DNA from: Solenopsis invicta
Lineage: Eukaryota > Arthropoda > Insecta > Hymenoptera > Formicidae
Assembly: GCF_016802725.1 (NCBI RefSeq)
Contig: NC_052673.1
Coordinates: forward strand, 8,505,037-8,569,036
Direction: 5' to 3'
Length of the DNA: 64,000 nt
This document shows, piece by piece, positions 36,892-51,205 of this stretch. The notes under the pieces are model-generated. The model had not been told where the DNA came from. It saw only the letters and a program-made list of their open reading frames with translations, and ran no database searches. How positions within the stretch are numbered: the stretch's first letter is position 1; every line of letters starts with the position of its first letter. A program made the translations under genes and the position numbers.

Positions 36892-39404
36892 ATGAGGGCC
36901 CTGGTACGTGCTGACACAGCTCCGAGCGTAGTTAAAAAGAAAAGTAGTGCTGAGAGATCCGTTTATTCTCCTGAGAACACATTTTCGTTCGGACGTAACG
37001 CTTTAATCAGATCGAAGCTTCGATCGAGTCGTCGTTTCTACGCTCTCCGTGCTTTGTCATGGTGTTTCTTTTGCAAAATTACGAAGCCTAACGTCAGAAC
37101 TTGGAAAAACTTATTATTTGTGCAAAGTTTCAATTCCGTGCGGAGATTCTTCGACTTCTGGATCGATACTCTCGATTTGTGATAATCGTGCACTTTATAA
37201 GAATTAAAGATAACAATGTAAACTTTATCGTTTATACTGTTTCGCGGATATCGATTCATTGGCTTAAATTTATCTGCTCTAAAAATGACTAGAGTGTATT
37301 GTTAAGTATATTATTATTAACTATATTATTGTTAATTATGTTAATTGTATATACGTTTTATAATTCACGATTTTCCACTTTATTCAACATCTTAAATGTA
37401 TCGAGTTTGTCAGTTTTGATAACTGTGAAAATTTTATTGGATACTCGGGATATATTATAATAATACAAATCTTGATACATGAAAAATTGATCTAGTTGAT
37501 TTGTACTAAAAAAAAAAAAATCTTTTAATAAAGTATTGTTCTTGATTTTGAAAAATCAAGAATTGCGATATATTTCTTGGTTTTGCAGATCTGCATGATT
37601 CTGATCTCCGCGGCGTTCGCCGCCGAAGAGAAGGCGGTCCAGAAGCGTGGCTTGATCGGCCTGGGTGACTACGGACTTGGTGGTTATGGTGGCCTCGATG
37701 GTGGATATGGCAAGCTCGGTGGATATGGTGGATACGCTGGACTTGGTGGATATGGTGGTCACGGTGTTGCCATTGCCGTCAAGGAGAAGACCGTCGCTGT
37801 TCCCGTCCCAACTCCGGTCCACATTCCCGTCGATCGTCCCTACCCCGTTAAGGTACGAATTGATCAATTTAATTTCTGATGATATCGTGTTAAATAATAA
37901 TAAATCTTTCACACAAATTTGATGATTTTAAATTATATCATATAAACAGAAAATGAGTAAAGTACAAGTATTTTTATATATTTAAATAACATTTTAAATA
38001 ACGCCTCCTAAATAAATATTGAGTTAATTAAGTGGAGTTTTAATAATAATTTAGCGCTTATACTCTTTTATTGATTTTAATTGATATTTGATTTTAATTA
38101 AAAATCAAGTTATTATTAAAATAATTGTAAAAATATTGTATTAAACATTTCATCACGGGGATCTGGAGAGCAAATAAATTTTATATAATTTGCTTTGATA
38201 TTAATGAAATCTGAATTCTTTTGTTATCTTTAGGTTCCGGTTGCCGTTCCGCACCCAGTTCCAGTAGCCGTTCCGGTACCACAACCCTATCCCGTAATTC
38301 AGACCAAAACGATCACGGTTCCCGTAGAGAAGCCTGTTCCAGTCCCAGTCCCCGTTAAGGTACCAGTGCAAGTGCCCGCCCCGTACCCCGTCAAGGTAAA
38401 TTATAACTTGTAATCTTTCGTTAACAATGATACTTTCAAAATCTTTGAGCGTTAACAAAAGAATAGAAATTGAATTAATTAGACGTGAAGTTCTGACGAA
38501 AATCGGAAGCCATAAATTTCCTGTCAGTACTTGCATCGTAATTTTTAGATAATGAATCCATTGTCTCTTAACATTTTAACGTAATTTCTGGTAAATTTTA
38601 ATTCTATTCTATTCTAATATAATTCTATTCTAGTTTTGATAAATTTTAATTCTATGCTAATAGAGTCTTCAACTTTTCTTTGTCCAGTGCAACAAGTAGA
38701 AATCGATTTTGAGACATAATTATTAATAGCTTTGTTACATGCTTTAAGTTTTTCTAGTAATAGGTAATTTACCGCCTACATATTGATTAATTGATATTCT
38801 GATTTAATGTGTAAGAATTGAGGTCATTTTTTTTTGTTATGTGATTAAGTAAACGTATGCAAGAAAAACGGAATTAATCGCTGATTAGACATAATTTTGC
38901 AATTGTTGTTGTATAACTAAACAAAAATACTACACTTGAAGTTATCCATTGATGATTGCAATTGACGATAGAGATTTGCTTGATTGATCGCATCAAATTA
39001 ACGCAGACATATTGCTCACAATTATTTTATCTGTTATTACGTATTCTATTTTTGAGCTACTTAATTATTTTATTTAATTACACGCTAGTGATATAAATAT
39101 TTGTAACGATAGAAAACCGACGATTAGTTACATCGTCCGTATTAATCATATTTTAATTATTTATATTAATTATTTTATATCTTTAATTAATATTTTTAAT
39201 TAATATCTTTAATTAATATTTTGTTTTCTTCAGGTTGCTGTCTCCCACCCAGTTCCAGTTCCGGTCGCTGTCAAAGTTCCAGTCGCGGTCCCGCAGCCGG
39301 TGGTTGTCAAACAAAGTGTCCCCGTTCTCGTTAAGGGTGGATATGGCGGATATGATGGTGGATATGGTGGATATGGTGGATACGGTGGATACGGCCACTA
39401 TTAG
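36892..39404 (+). CDS. PVPV-repeat cuticular protein, gene 1 (Vajk/prisilkin-like)
   Basis: Exons 36892-36903, 37589-37852, 38234-38395 and 39234-39404 join in phase 0 and encode 202 residues. The first exon gives only MRAL. With the start of exon 2 it makes a signal peptide (about residues 1-16, ending ISAAFAA). A Lys-Arg at 23-24 precedes a Gly/Tyr-rich segment (YGGYGG-type), then a long core of VPVPVPHPVPV-type repeats with two PYPVK sites, and finally a second GGYGGY-rich tail ending GHY. This layout is known from insect Vajk-type and prisilkin-like cuticular proteins, which are secreted by epidermis. A structural role in the exoskeleton is therefore inferred. The start is the first ATG after a TATA promoter. 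No catalytic domain is present. All introns end exons at or near PVK. Confidence 0.88.
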
Positions 39405-39480
39405 ATGAATTTCTCCTCAAAAAAAGTCACATACACACCCCGCTCCATCTTAACCTTTCTCCCAGCATCGCAAAATCCAT

Positions 39481-39520
39481 CACGACGAGCGTCTGTTTAA
39501 GAGACGCTATTTTCGTCGTG
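39481..39520 (+). other. stem-loop in the 3' UTR of gene 1
   Basis: CACGACGA and TCGTCGTG form perfect outer arms, and GCGTCT and AGACGC perfect inner arms, around GTTTAAG, with a five-base bulge on one side. It begins 77 bases after the stop codon and precedes the AATAAA at 39540-39545. Confidence 0.6.
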
Positions 39521-39539
39521 TAGTACCTTGAACCCATGA

Positions 39540-39545
39540 AATAAA
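39540..39545 (+). terminator. polyadenylation signal of gene 1
   Basis: AATAAA lies 136 bases after the TAG at 39402-39404. It is the first such motif downstream of the gene. Confidence 0.6.
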
Positions 39546-40440
39546 TCAATTTTGTAAATGTTTTCGTAAAGAAACAATCGACTTCTTCTTTTCCTTCTGT
39601 ACTTACAATCAATCTTTTACGCCAAAGATATAAATATTATTTTAAATCACACACTGTATATCAATATAATATACAAAATATTCAAAATCTTACAATATTT
39701 AATTCTTTCGATTTCTGAACTTTTTGTAGAAAAATGTTTAATTTTATGATAAATATAAAGAAAAAATTTTAATAGAAAAATTAATAGAAAAAATATTTTC
39801 TTTAATATGTTACATTGAGTAAAAAATTAGAACAATACAGACTACATTGCATTGATAGGGTCTTCTTCAAACGGTATGTAGTTTAGACAGAACAGCCTTA
39901 TTCTGGTTTGAGCAAACAGTGAAAAAAAAAATGACGAAAAACCTTATGGAACACATGGAACATAAATTCATAAATACGCGATATACAATATAATTTAAAA
40001 AAAAAACATTCTTTCTCACTGTCTTTATCGGTTGATAAAAATTTTCTTCATTTTTAATTTTTTTTACATTCTTATACATTTATATCTCTAGAAGTTTTAT
40101 TAAAACAAATTTAAGAATTAAATATTATATTTAAGAAAATTCAACTTTTATTATTAATTTTGATATTGTTTGATACAACTTTATTAGAATGTAATTATTT
40201 ATATAAAATATATAGATTTTCAAAATATTTAAAAAATAAAAGTTTAATTATATTAATAAGTTTCTAATTCTTAAATAAATTGATTAAAAATTATTTAGTA
40301 ACATACAAGTTCGAAGAATTTCTAAAAATTAGAACAAATTTTAAAAACTTAAACTTTTTACGTCGCTCTATCTACAATCTTAACCTTCTGAGGACCGGCA
40401 AGTTTTTGAACGACTTTTACAGTTATCATACTGAACGACC

Positions 40441-40532
40441 TTGTCTTAGCTGGCCGGATCACCGACCGATTTTGCCTTAATTGGCCGCATCACCGACTAA
40501 TCTTGCTTTCATTGGCTGGATCATTCTTCAAT
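40441..40532 (+). repeat. three tandem 30-31 base units
   Basis: Units at 40441-40470, 40471-40501 and 40502-40532 share the pattern CTTNNTTGGCYGSATCACCGACY with divergence, strongest in TTGGCCG and ATCACCGAC. Confidence 0.65.
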
Positions 40533-42110
40533 CTGTCTCTGAACGCAAAAAAGATATAAATCCGGCTGGGCAATCTCCGTGTCGTACATTTTGGGTAATG
40601 CGATGGTATTATAACTTTTAAACCCTATAACTTAGAAAGTACTTACAATTAGTAAAACATAACTTACTAATATTGTTTTGGAAAGCTCTTGAAAGACACC
40701 AACAATTAAATTCTAAAATCAAAAATAAGTTCTATTTTAAAAAAATTGATGTGACCTTGACCTGACTTTGAAGACGTCACCTAAACAAATGGTACATAAA
40801 AATACCTCTTTACCTTTTCGAGCCCTACAACTTTTGTTTGAAACATTTTTCTCTACCTTTTATACTTTACGAGATATTTCAATGCAAACGTTAAAATGAG
40901 ACACCCACTATGTATCCAATATTTCATAAAGCTCGAATATGTCCAGGCATGTTATTAAAACACGATATCATGTCTACATTGTAGCAAAACGTAATATTTG
41001 TCGTATTGGACAGCTCTGATGATGAGCCATCAAACGAATAAAATGATACCATTAGAGGAGCTTAGAACTACTTACGTATTTGAAGTTCTAAACCTATTTT
41101 TTTTTTCATGATACCATTATTATCTATAAAATTATATATGATTGATGATTAGATGCGGGTAGCCTAAAATAGGCGAAATTTTTTAGAATGTAATAAAGTA
41201 ATAAAAGACGTTATATAAAGTTACAGCAATTTACTTTATCATAAACGTATAAGTGTACATAAATACAAAATAAGCAATAAAATTCGTCAGAAGTCGATAT
41301 ATCGGCTTCCGGTCTTCTAGAAAATAATTTTTAATTAATTTACAATATAATAAATTTTGTAATAAAATAAAAGGAAAGTACTTTAGGAAATTTGGAAATA
41401 CTTCTAAGGTTCTATTACATTATGATGTACACAGATATTATTAGATGTATACAAACAAACAAATAACCAAATTTTTTTGTTTAAATTTAAAATTTATTTT
41501 CTAATAAAAGAAAGTAAAACAAATTTTCTTGGCCTATGTATTTTCTTTATGCCAATATAAAAATCTGCCGTTATAATCTCATCAATTCTTTAACAAAGAT
41601 TTCTTATTCCTGCCCATAAGAAACACTCTCAGACCATAATATATATTTCAGCCAAAAATAATGAAATAGACGTCAATGTCATTATCATTTCTCATTTCGT
41701 TCTCATGATGATGAAAGGTCACTTACATAAACCGGTTATGTCAATTTGTTTCACTAACAATTCTGCGACATACCATATCGTCAGAAACCACGTTATAATC
41801 GTCGTTTTCCCGAATTTTTCTAGCAGTAATCTTTGGATTTTTTTTAACTTTTCGAATTATTTTTGTATACTTCTGTTTAATTGTTTGTTTTCAGTCTTTT
41901 CCTCTTCTACAAAAATTAAATTTTTTTTACATTTTTATATAAACGTATTATATATAAGTTTCACTAACTTTTTTTATAATTTTTATTTTTGTTTATTTTT
42001 ATTACAAATAAACTTGCACTTATTATTGTAATATTGAAACTATTATCCAAAATTAGACTATAAAGTTTGTTATAAATTAATAATTATAACTTATTATTTA
42101 CATTATAATA

Positions 42111-42211
42111 TCCTAGGTAGACCTGACGTTATATGTCGTAAATTTAACATCATAATAATGATATTTTGACGTCAAAATGACGACAAATAACGTCAGCTTG
42201 CTATCTGGGAT
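42111..42211. mobile_element. small MITE, family with TAGCAAGNTGACGT ends, copy 1
   Basis: The right end reads AACGTCAGCTTGCTATCTGGGA. The left end TCCTAGGTAGACCTGACGTT is its imperfect inverse. The same ends occur in the element at 54713-54802, so this is a family with at least two members here. Confidence 0.65.
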
Positions 42212-45200
42212 GGAAGCGTAAATTATTTCTGCAATTCATGTAGGATATAATAGCATCTTCCAAAAGGATGACGTAAGGTACTTATATACGCCGCATCAAT
42301 CAAAACGTAAATTTAAATTTCTTAAATTCTTTTCGTTCTTTTATTACATCTTTATCGACTTAAAGTCAACCGGCTTGAATTACATTTGCATCTATATTTT
42401 ATGTATACAGAAAAAAATTGATATATATATATATATATATTTGTAAATACAATTACGAAAATAACATGCTAAAGAAAATCGCGTTTAGTCGGTAAAATTA
42501 TACCAATAAAAACTTTATAGTGTCTATTATTATTAAAAAAAAATTAAAATTAAGAAATATTTTTTTTTTTATATTTAATAAAGAAACTTTAAAAACCCTC
42601 TGCATATTTGCTGTATATCAAAAGTAGTTGAATTTATGATTATTCATGAGGGAGACAATTAAATTAAACAAAAAGTATAAGAGCTAAGCACATGTATTTT
42701 TATGTACTCTATTCTTATTATTTTTCTACACTTATGTAATATGAAATAATGAATAAATTTTTTACACTTCCTACAATAATTATTTTACGTAAATTATAAT
42801 ACATTTCTGCGCTATTTATAACATTGACAAATTAATTCACAATGGTTTTATTAATATTAAAATTAAAAAATAAAACTGCAACATAATATAGCATAAAGAC
42901 ACATAATAGAGTGATTGTAAACAAGTTATCTCCGTTCCCTTTATTTTTTCTGAATTGTACAATTTAAATAAATTCCCGCGCAGCGTAAATACCGGAGTTG
43001 CTTTATTTTAAGAATTGATTTGTAATTAGTAGGTCCAATTATGGACTGTTTATGTTATTTTGTTTAATTAAAATATAAAATATAAAATGTTAATGAAATA
43101 GAGAACAAAATTTTTGACAAAGTATTTTTTATAATTAATTATATCATTAAGTATTTGATTGTTTGTTTGAATGTTTTAAATGCGCAATAAAAATTTATTA
43201 TAAAATATCTATTATTTATAAGATTTACTATTAGTATATAGTTTGTGTATATACATAACACACAACAAAAACTCATATGTACATACACATTCAAGTTTAC
43301 GTAATAATATGTTGTGTATACAATTTTAAATTTAACATTGTTATTGTTATAACAATGCGATATCTTCACGATTCGACATTAAACGTTTTCATGCATGCTC
43401 TTACCGCGCCTAAGAATTGTCTAATTATTCATTTGCGCAAGTTTAACATTGAATACCATATGTTCTTTCGTAATGAGAATTTAATTGTCTGACCTCTGCT
43501 CCGATCTCATGATCCTAATTCGTGTTTACTACTGATTTGTCGTTTCAACAGAGCTTCATACTGCGTTACATTTCCCCCGAATGTATTCGCCTTTCACGCT
43601 CTCTCGATCCGCTTCTAAGCGAGAAACGTGAGAAACAATGTCCTTAGGCTTGATGAAGTTGCAAAAGCAACTTGCCTGTGAAGTTGCTACATGAAATTTC
43701 GGCAATACGTGCTTTTATTTTTTTTTTTCACGATCTGACATTAGTCGTTCGCCTTGATTATGAAATAGAGCAAAATGAATGGCAGATTTGGGGAAATTGA
43801 CCAACGCGAAGGTCTTTCGCCTAAAGATGATAGATGGCATGTTCGAAATATTGTAGCATTAAATATCACAATCTGAAAGTATAAACAAGCAGTTATGTCA
43901 TACTATGCATTTCTGAGAAATTTTTATTTACTAATGAATAATATGAGGCCAAGAACGAGTTATTTTTTGGTTTCTCAAATTACAATTTATTTTATCATTC
44001 ATTGTTTATTGATACAAGCGTAAAAAAATTTATATTATTTACTAAAAATAATTTTTAACTTTAATCTTATAATCTTTTTTTTAATTTTTATTTTTTCACC
44101 CTTGTATAAAATTACATTATTGGCAAGGAGATTTATTCCATTTTTCTATATATTAAAAAAACAAAAATAAAATTTATTGCAAATTCAATTTTTTTATTTT
44201 TATACTTACATGTTAATTTGTGTATAATATATTCCACTTTTGTTAAATATTTACAGAAAATTATTATTAAATTTATTTTATACAAACGATTAACTAAAAA
44301 TGTGTATACGTTTTGATACTCATTATTTGGACTTACGTCTTATTAACGAAATTACGTGAAATTTGAAGCGTAACATGGAGAAATATCAAGTTATAAGGAA
44401 ATATTTTCTCATTGATTTAATTAGTACCTATCATTGTGTATGATACTGTCTGTCTTACTAACCTATTTCTTTTTTTTTTTTTATCAAATGCCATGCCAAA
44501 AATGATTGAGTAACCATTTCTCTCTCACTCTCTTTCTCTCCCCCTCTCTCCCTTCCTCTTTTTCTGTCCATCCCTTCCTCCCTCTAACTCTTTACACTTT
44601 CTCTCTCTCTTTCTCTTCTATCTTATGTGACAAAATATTTATTTGTCAAAAAGTTTAAATTTTATATCTATTTTAATTAGCCATTTTCGAACACGGACTA
44701 TATCTTAATTAAATTTTTTAATTCAATCTTTACTGTGATTAACTCGGATAATTTCTTTTTTAAAAAACAAAAATATAACATAAACTCTTTGAAATATCAA
44801 TATTTATAATTTAGTATTAAATTATTTTTTCAATTATTTCCGATGATCGTTAGTATTTCGTTTGTAGAAAACTTTAGAAAGCAAGAGTTAAAGTAAGAAT
44901 GCAAATGTGTAACCGAGAATAAGACTCATGAAGGAATGTGAATAAACACTTACATAAAATATCTCAGATTATTCAAGATAAAGCGAAAGCATACGAAAAT
45001 TTTTATAATTATGCCTATTGCATAAGAATCTCATAAATTTTCAAAGCGGTCGCGGCATGTATACAAAATCAAGATATAATTTTTTCATACACTTAAATGC
45101 AATTTTTTGAATACGTTATATATGAAAATTTTATTTTATTCATTATTACACATAAATTTATAATATGTAAACTACAAAGCTAACGCACAACTTTAACGTT

Positions 45201-47112
45201 TAGTTAACTGTCCGTATTTGAAGGTCGACCACACATCATTCTGTCTACATCGTGTGACAGAAGTGTTCCAATCAAAAAACAAGGAAAAAATTAAATCAGA
45301 ATTAAACGTTCTTTGAATATAAATAAAATAATCATTAATACTAAAATCTCTAACAATTATAATTGTCTAAAAATACAACAAATTCAAAATTACGGCAATT
45401 TTTTATTATAAGAACTGGTCAATATCTGCAACAATTATATAAAATAAAATAATAAACACATATATCTATATCTTTCTCTCAAATAAACTTCAATTTTTAA
45501 AGTGTACATACGATATTTTATTTCTGAATTTTATATTAATATTTGCAATTATATGAATGAAAATTATATCAATATTTATATGACGCAAATATAATCTGTA
45601 AGTTAGTAATTGCGTTTAATAGCAAAAACAAATTTGCAACCGTTGCAAAAGTTTTTAATATAATTGATTTGTACATTCAGATTTGACAGGAACTACGGAC
45701 AAAAAAATCAATCATATTATAAAGAATTTTACAATAGGTGCTGAGCTGTCTTTTTCACAGAACGCAACCAATAAATATTTAAAACAAAAATAACATCAGC
45801 TTTTCTGTTAAGATTTTCTTTCTAACAATTTGATAATATTTTACAGTTTGCAAGTAATAATAATTAATAATTCTAATTGCGTTTTAACTAATTTTATTTT
45901 AATATAATTGTCTTAATTTTAAACCGAATTTTAGTAATTGTTTTTATAATGTTTTTCAAATTGTTATAATGTTTTGTCATTAAATACTTAAATGCAAAAA
46001 TGCGAAACATAAGTAAAAGTACAATTGGAACGATACATTACGAAATACAAAGTTACAAGGTCCACAAAATTGTCTGTAACTGCAATAATCGAACACGTAC
46101 AGTCGATACGAATGATACAAAGAGGATAAAGAACAAAAGAGACTGGAACGAGCTTCCTCGAGGATACGAAATTGGTTTTCTTTCTTGGACAACGTGAAAC
46201 GCTCCGCCTACATAATGACTTCTCGATTACACCAATTTGCACAACAATAACGAGACACTTAGTGCTTGATATACCATATTTAGTAGTTAATACAATTGAC
46301 AACTTTATTACTCACTCTAGTATAATTCTTTATAATTCAATAAGTAATTTATAAAATAGTTATCTGCTTTTGCCATTTACGTTATAAAATCAATTTATAT
46401 TACATAATTTTAAATGTTAAATAAAAATGTTAAAACTACTTGTAGAAATTGTTCATTAAATATTCATTTTGCAAAATTAGTATTTATTAAAAATAAAAAA
46501 GTTAAATTTTGCAAATTTTCAAAAAATTCAACTTTTGGGTTTTAATTTTGTAATCGATAACAGTAAATAAGTCTTAAAATAAAAATAAATTAATAATAAA
46601 TTTGATGAATATTTAATAAATAGCAAAGAATGCAGAATGTTCGACTTTTGATAAGAGCCGTGATGACTTAATCCTTAAAGATGCGAAAGTAACGTCACGG
46701 TACTTGTATAATATGTGGATCGTGTGCATTCGATGCAAAATGCGTATACACTTATACACACGTCCATCGAGGCGACGCGAGAAACGTGCGTGTAATAACC
46801 GGTGCGCGACGAACGAAACGTGGAATTTTTGGGCGATTTCGCCGAGCCTGACTGGCTAAGCCCGGCATTCGCAATTATGCAATCGTTACAAACGATTATA
46901 CATCTCGCGCTTGCAACAAACGACGAGAAGGCGACCAGGGGCCAGTTTCCGGTGTCGAAATCAGAAATGGTTGCCGATTTATGCAATTCACGAGCACTTA
47001 CTCGTCCCTCCCACCCGGAAACCGTTTTGGTTAAAAGTGTTTACTGAAGTCCCCTGATCAAGTTCCCAGCTCCGTTTCCAGCACAGTATTATTCACAATC
47101 TGAATTTGTCAC

Positions 47113-47190
47113 GTAAATTTTGCATCTTGTAGAACAAGGCAGAAATGTAAATTTTGCATCTTGTAGAACAAGGCAGAAATGTAAATTTTA
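47113..47190 (+). repeat. perfect 34-base tandem duplication
   Basis: The unit GTAAATTTTGCATCTTGTAG... ending GGCAGAAAT occurs twice without difference (47113-47146 and 47147-47180), then begins a third time. Identity suggests a recent event. Confidence 0.85.
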
Positions 47191-50100
47191 TTTTAATTTT
47201 TTAATTTCTATAATTCTTAAATTAAAATACAATTCTTAAATTTATTTTTTAAGAACATATTTTTACATTCATATACAAAACAGAAACACATTTTATTAAA
47301 TAAAAATAGGACATCAAAGACAATTATTTTTGAAGATTTTTCTTAAAATGTTTCATTACGGATTCTTAATTAGCAAATTTAGTTAAATAATATTGTATAT
47401 GATTTTCAACATTTTTTGCAATTAATCTTTTAAATAAAAACCGGATTCCTGAAATAAAATTATAGTCTCAGAGATACACTTTCTTTGGGTCTTATCAGCA
47501 AATAATGCTAGGATTTACGATGATGTTAGCTAAGCATAAATCACGAAGAAATGTCCAAAAGAAATTTATACCGTATGGTAGATCTCGATCATTCTTTCTC
47601 TCGAGAACCTTTTGGTCTACGCAAAAAGTTTGTCGTTGGCGCCTGCCTCAATAAATGTCATATGTAAATTCATGTCATTTATATCAGCGTCCGAGAATTC
47701 CTCTTTTTTTTCAGCGTGGCAAAATCCGGGTTCGCTATAGTGTCTATTTTTAATTGAAACATTCTCATTTCTTCTGCAATAACCAACGAAAGTAAAATCA
47801 TGCACGTAACATTTTTATTAATATGTACAGCTTGGCATTTTAGTAACCGTCTGAAAGTCCAAGATACTAAAAATTAAATTTAAATGAAAAAGAATTTTTG
47901 TTTACTATATCTTAATTTATTTTATTAAGTATTTCGTTACTTTAATTTTATTAAACGCATTTCACACATACGTCGTTTAATTGTTTATTAGTCGTTAGTT
48001 GTTGATTATTATTTCTTTTTTATTTAGTCTGAGAATTATTATTATATTTATAATATTTCTAAATATTTCTAAATTAAAGAAATATTATTATAATTACAAT
48101 AATACTTCTAAATATTTCTAAGTTAAAAATTGAAAAAATAACAAAAAATTATTATTTTTTAAATTATTACAATAATTATTAAATGATTACTAAAAAAAAT
48201 CAATGTTTTGATAAGATATTAATTAAAATTATTTTAACTAAGTCAGAGAAAGAGCATGAAAGAAAAAGAAAGAAATCACCAGTATATCTTTCAACCTATT
48301 ATTTATATTTGCTAACCGATTTTTAGACATCATTGTCGTGTATATTGGGATTACTATATTAGAATAAGGGATAAGTATTTTCATATAACGTAGTAATAAA
48401 AGTAAAATTGCATTTAATAATTTTTCTAAAAAAATTCTCTTTGAAACCAAAATTGTCGATACTAAGATATTTTTTACAAAATACAAAAGCTGTCTCTCTC
48501 TCTCTTTATTTCTTTTTCTTGTCAATCTTGTCCGCCAGTCATATAATTTATAAATTTATTTTCAAAACGTGTTCGAATCGCTCGCATTCTTACAAGCCAT
48601 TAATTAAGCCCACTTTAAATGAGTCTAGACTACTATCGTAAGCCTCTTTCGATCGACTATTCGATATTTATGTTTGCTAAATCACGTAAATATCACGGAT
48701 ACAGATTTATATTCAAAAAGTTAAGATGAAAATTATAGAGAAATGTCAGTTGTAAATCGATTCTGATTGATATCCGAATAATTAAATATATTATCTTTTA
48801 AACGTAGTTAATTGTACAATAGTAATAAAAAATAAGATTGATGTAATTTTTATTTAATTTAACGAGAAATTTAATTTCTTATACTACAATAATGTTAAGA
48901 ATATACACATTTTATAATTTGTGAATCTAAATAACAATAAGGATGAAAAAGGACAACAACGATAAAAAAGATGATAAAAAGAAAGTTTACTAAAAACTAA
49001 TTAAATATAAAAAAATAAATATTTAATTCTTTTCTTATAAGAATTTTTTATTCATACATATATATTTTTTTTTGTATTTATTTTTATATACAGAATCCGT
49101 CTGTTTCTTTTCCTTCACACAGCAAAAAATATATTAGAATATTTATAGAATATATATAAAATATATACACATTTCTAGCATATTCTTTGCTGTATGGATC
49201 CTTTTCTTTCTGCCTTTTATCTGCAGGTTTGTCGAATAATATTATAGAATATCGTCTTATAGACACATTGACATTTTTTAAAAGAGAAGTTGGCCTTTGA
49301 ATTGGAATTTTGTTAAAAAAATCCTCTACCCGCTCCGAAGTTATGAGAAGTAAAATGTAAAATAAAAAAGACGATTTGTGCCATTTACACCCACTTTTAA
49401 CTCGCTAAAGATTGATTCACCGAAAATCCCAAGATCGTTGAATCGTTTGTCATTCGTTGCCAGCAATATATATACATAAACAAATAATCTGCATAAACTG
49501 GATCCGTTTCGGCTTTGTCTTGATTCCACGATTATAAGAATTCGAAAGATGCGTTCTGTTGGCGCGACCTCGCATACCATGATTTCAACGTCATCTGGGA
49601 ATCCACGAACGAATTTACGGAGTTTAATGACAGCGTTCCAAAGGCGATATATTTTTTCTTTTTCCTAGTCGATGGTGAATAAGGTTATCATATTTCTCTT
49701 TCTTTGTTAACCTGCCATCAGGTACAGAAATGTATTTTAATTTGCACAACTTTTTTTAACAATTTCTGATTAATGTCCACACAAGTTTGCGGTGAAGCAA
49801 ATTGTAATTACTTATTAAATCTTTCAACCTTTTGTGATAATATGAAAAGCTTTCTCACTTTATGGCACAGATGTTACACGTAAACGTTTAAATATCTAAA
49901 AAGTAATATTGTATAATTTTTTTATTATTACATTTAATACAAAAGTTTCTTTATTTTTAAAAATGTAAATTTGTTTCGAGAGAATCAATTTTTTGCTTGT
50001 TTTGTTTTATATATTGCTGATTTCATATAGAATATTTTATATAGACAGGCGTTTCTTTCGTTCGTTCCCAGTTTTATTTTCTTATTACTGTATTTTTTTA

Positions 50101-51003
50101 CAATATTTTGCGCCAATATCATTTTAAAGTGATATAGACAACTATTACAAATGATACCCGTGATGCAATATAATCCATCATTAAACAACACGCAGTTTAA
50201 GTTAATCATAAATATTAATCACACGTAACGAGTAATGTCAAGTACTGTAACGAGGATAAGTGATCCGTTGCCGCAATATAATTTTCGTTAACACGTAGGC
50301 AGCTGCATTCGCTCATCTATGAAGAATATGTATTAACGTTCATGAGCTCTCCACAGGTTTTCTGGAACTGACCGGACAGGTGGGGCCAATTAAGAAACAG
50401 CGAAATTGCGCGAAGCTGCCCAAAAGTCGGACCACTTTCGCTAATAGCACGGTTCAACCTGAAAAGAAGAATCGGGCCTGTTCCATAAGTTCCATAAACA
50501 ACCCGCGAAAAGCATGGAACAAAGGACACAAGCGGCGACAGCCATTCAATTTTATAACATAGAATGAAATCATAATAGAATATATTTGGATCAAATGTAA
50601 ACGCTTTACTACAAACATAAAAAATGTTTTATGCTAATCAAGTTTTTATAACCTCATATATATTTAAAATATCAAAGAGCCAAAAATATTTAATGATTCC
50701 TGCACGCAACGAAGATCACGAATCACTTTGATAAAATTGAAAAGCTAATTTTCTATAATATTTTTTATATAATTTCCATTAGAGATTATTTTATTTTTGA
50801 TATTCGCTCATTGTAGAAGAGCTGAGGAAAAATTGATTTTTCTCGAGTGCCTTCTCACTTTTCTTCAAAATTTATAGAATCTTATTTCTCAAACATGTAT
50901 CTCACGCTTGTCGCTTTTTCTCGCCGGCTTCAAGAAGAAAATGAGACATGGTCTCGTTACGTGGTAATAAACGACACAATGATTTATGGACGAGAGTATC
51001 CAA

Positions 51004-51205
51004 ATGTAACATTGCGCGATGCGCCCAATGTTGTTATATCATTTTTAATTAAGTAATTCACATTAAAATCACATAAACGGCAACTTTTTATGTTCTTCAT
51101 TGTTAATAATCTGCAAAACATTTTTGTATTAAAATTATCAAAAAATACAAATGCAAGCGTTATAATTATACAATGTACAAATTTTGAGACTATGTACTCG
51201 AAATG
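51004..51205 (+). repeat. long inverted repeat, left copy (upstream of gene 2)
   Basis: About 200 bases from TAACATTGCGCGATGCGCCC to the stretch ACAATGTACAAATTTTG recur as reverse complement at 53535-53747, with few substitutions and small indels. This copy lies about 1.6 kb before the start of gene 2. Confidence 0.8.

Noticed and set aside
37556..39398. Long minus-strand open frames opposite gene 1
   Set aside because: They are the mirror of GT/CC-rich PVPV and GGY codons; the plus strand has promoter, signal peptide, splice sites and phase.
46675..47047. Opposing open frames in the 46.7-47.0 kb GC-rich island
   Set aside because: Coding character is weak on both strands and no exon boundaries fit; kept only as an unexplained island.
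47617..47805. Minus-strand 62-codon frame, and a GGTTCGC tRNA B-box-like motif on the plus strand
   Set aside because: No cloverleaf can be drawn around the motif and the frame matches nothing known.
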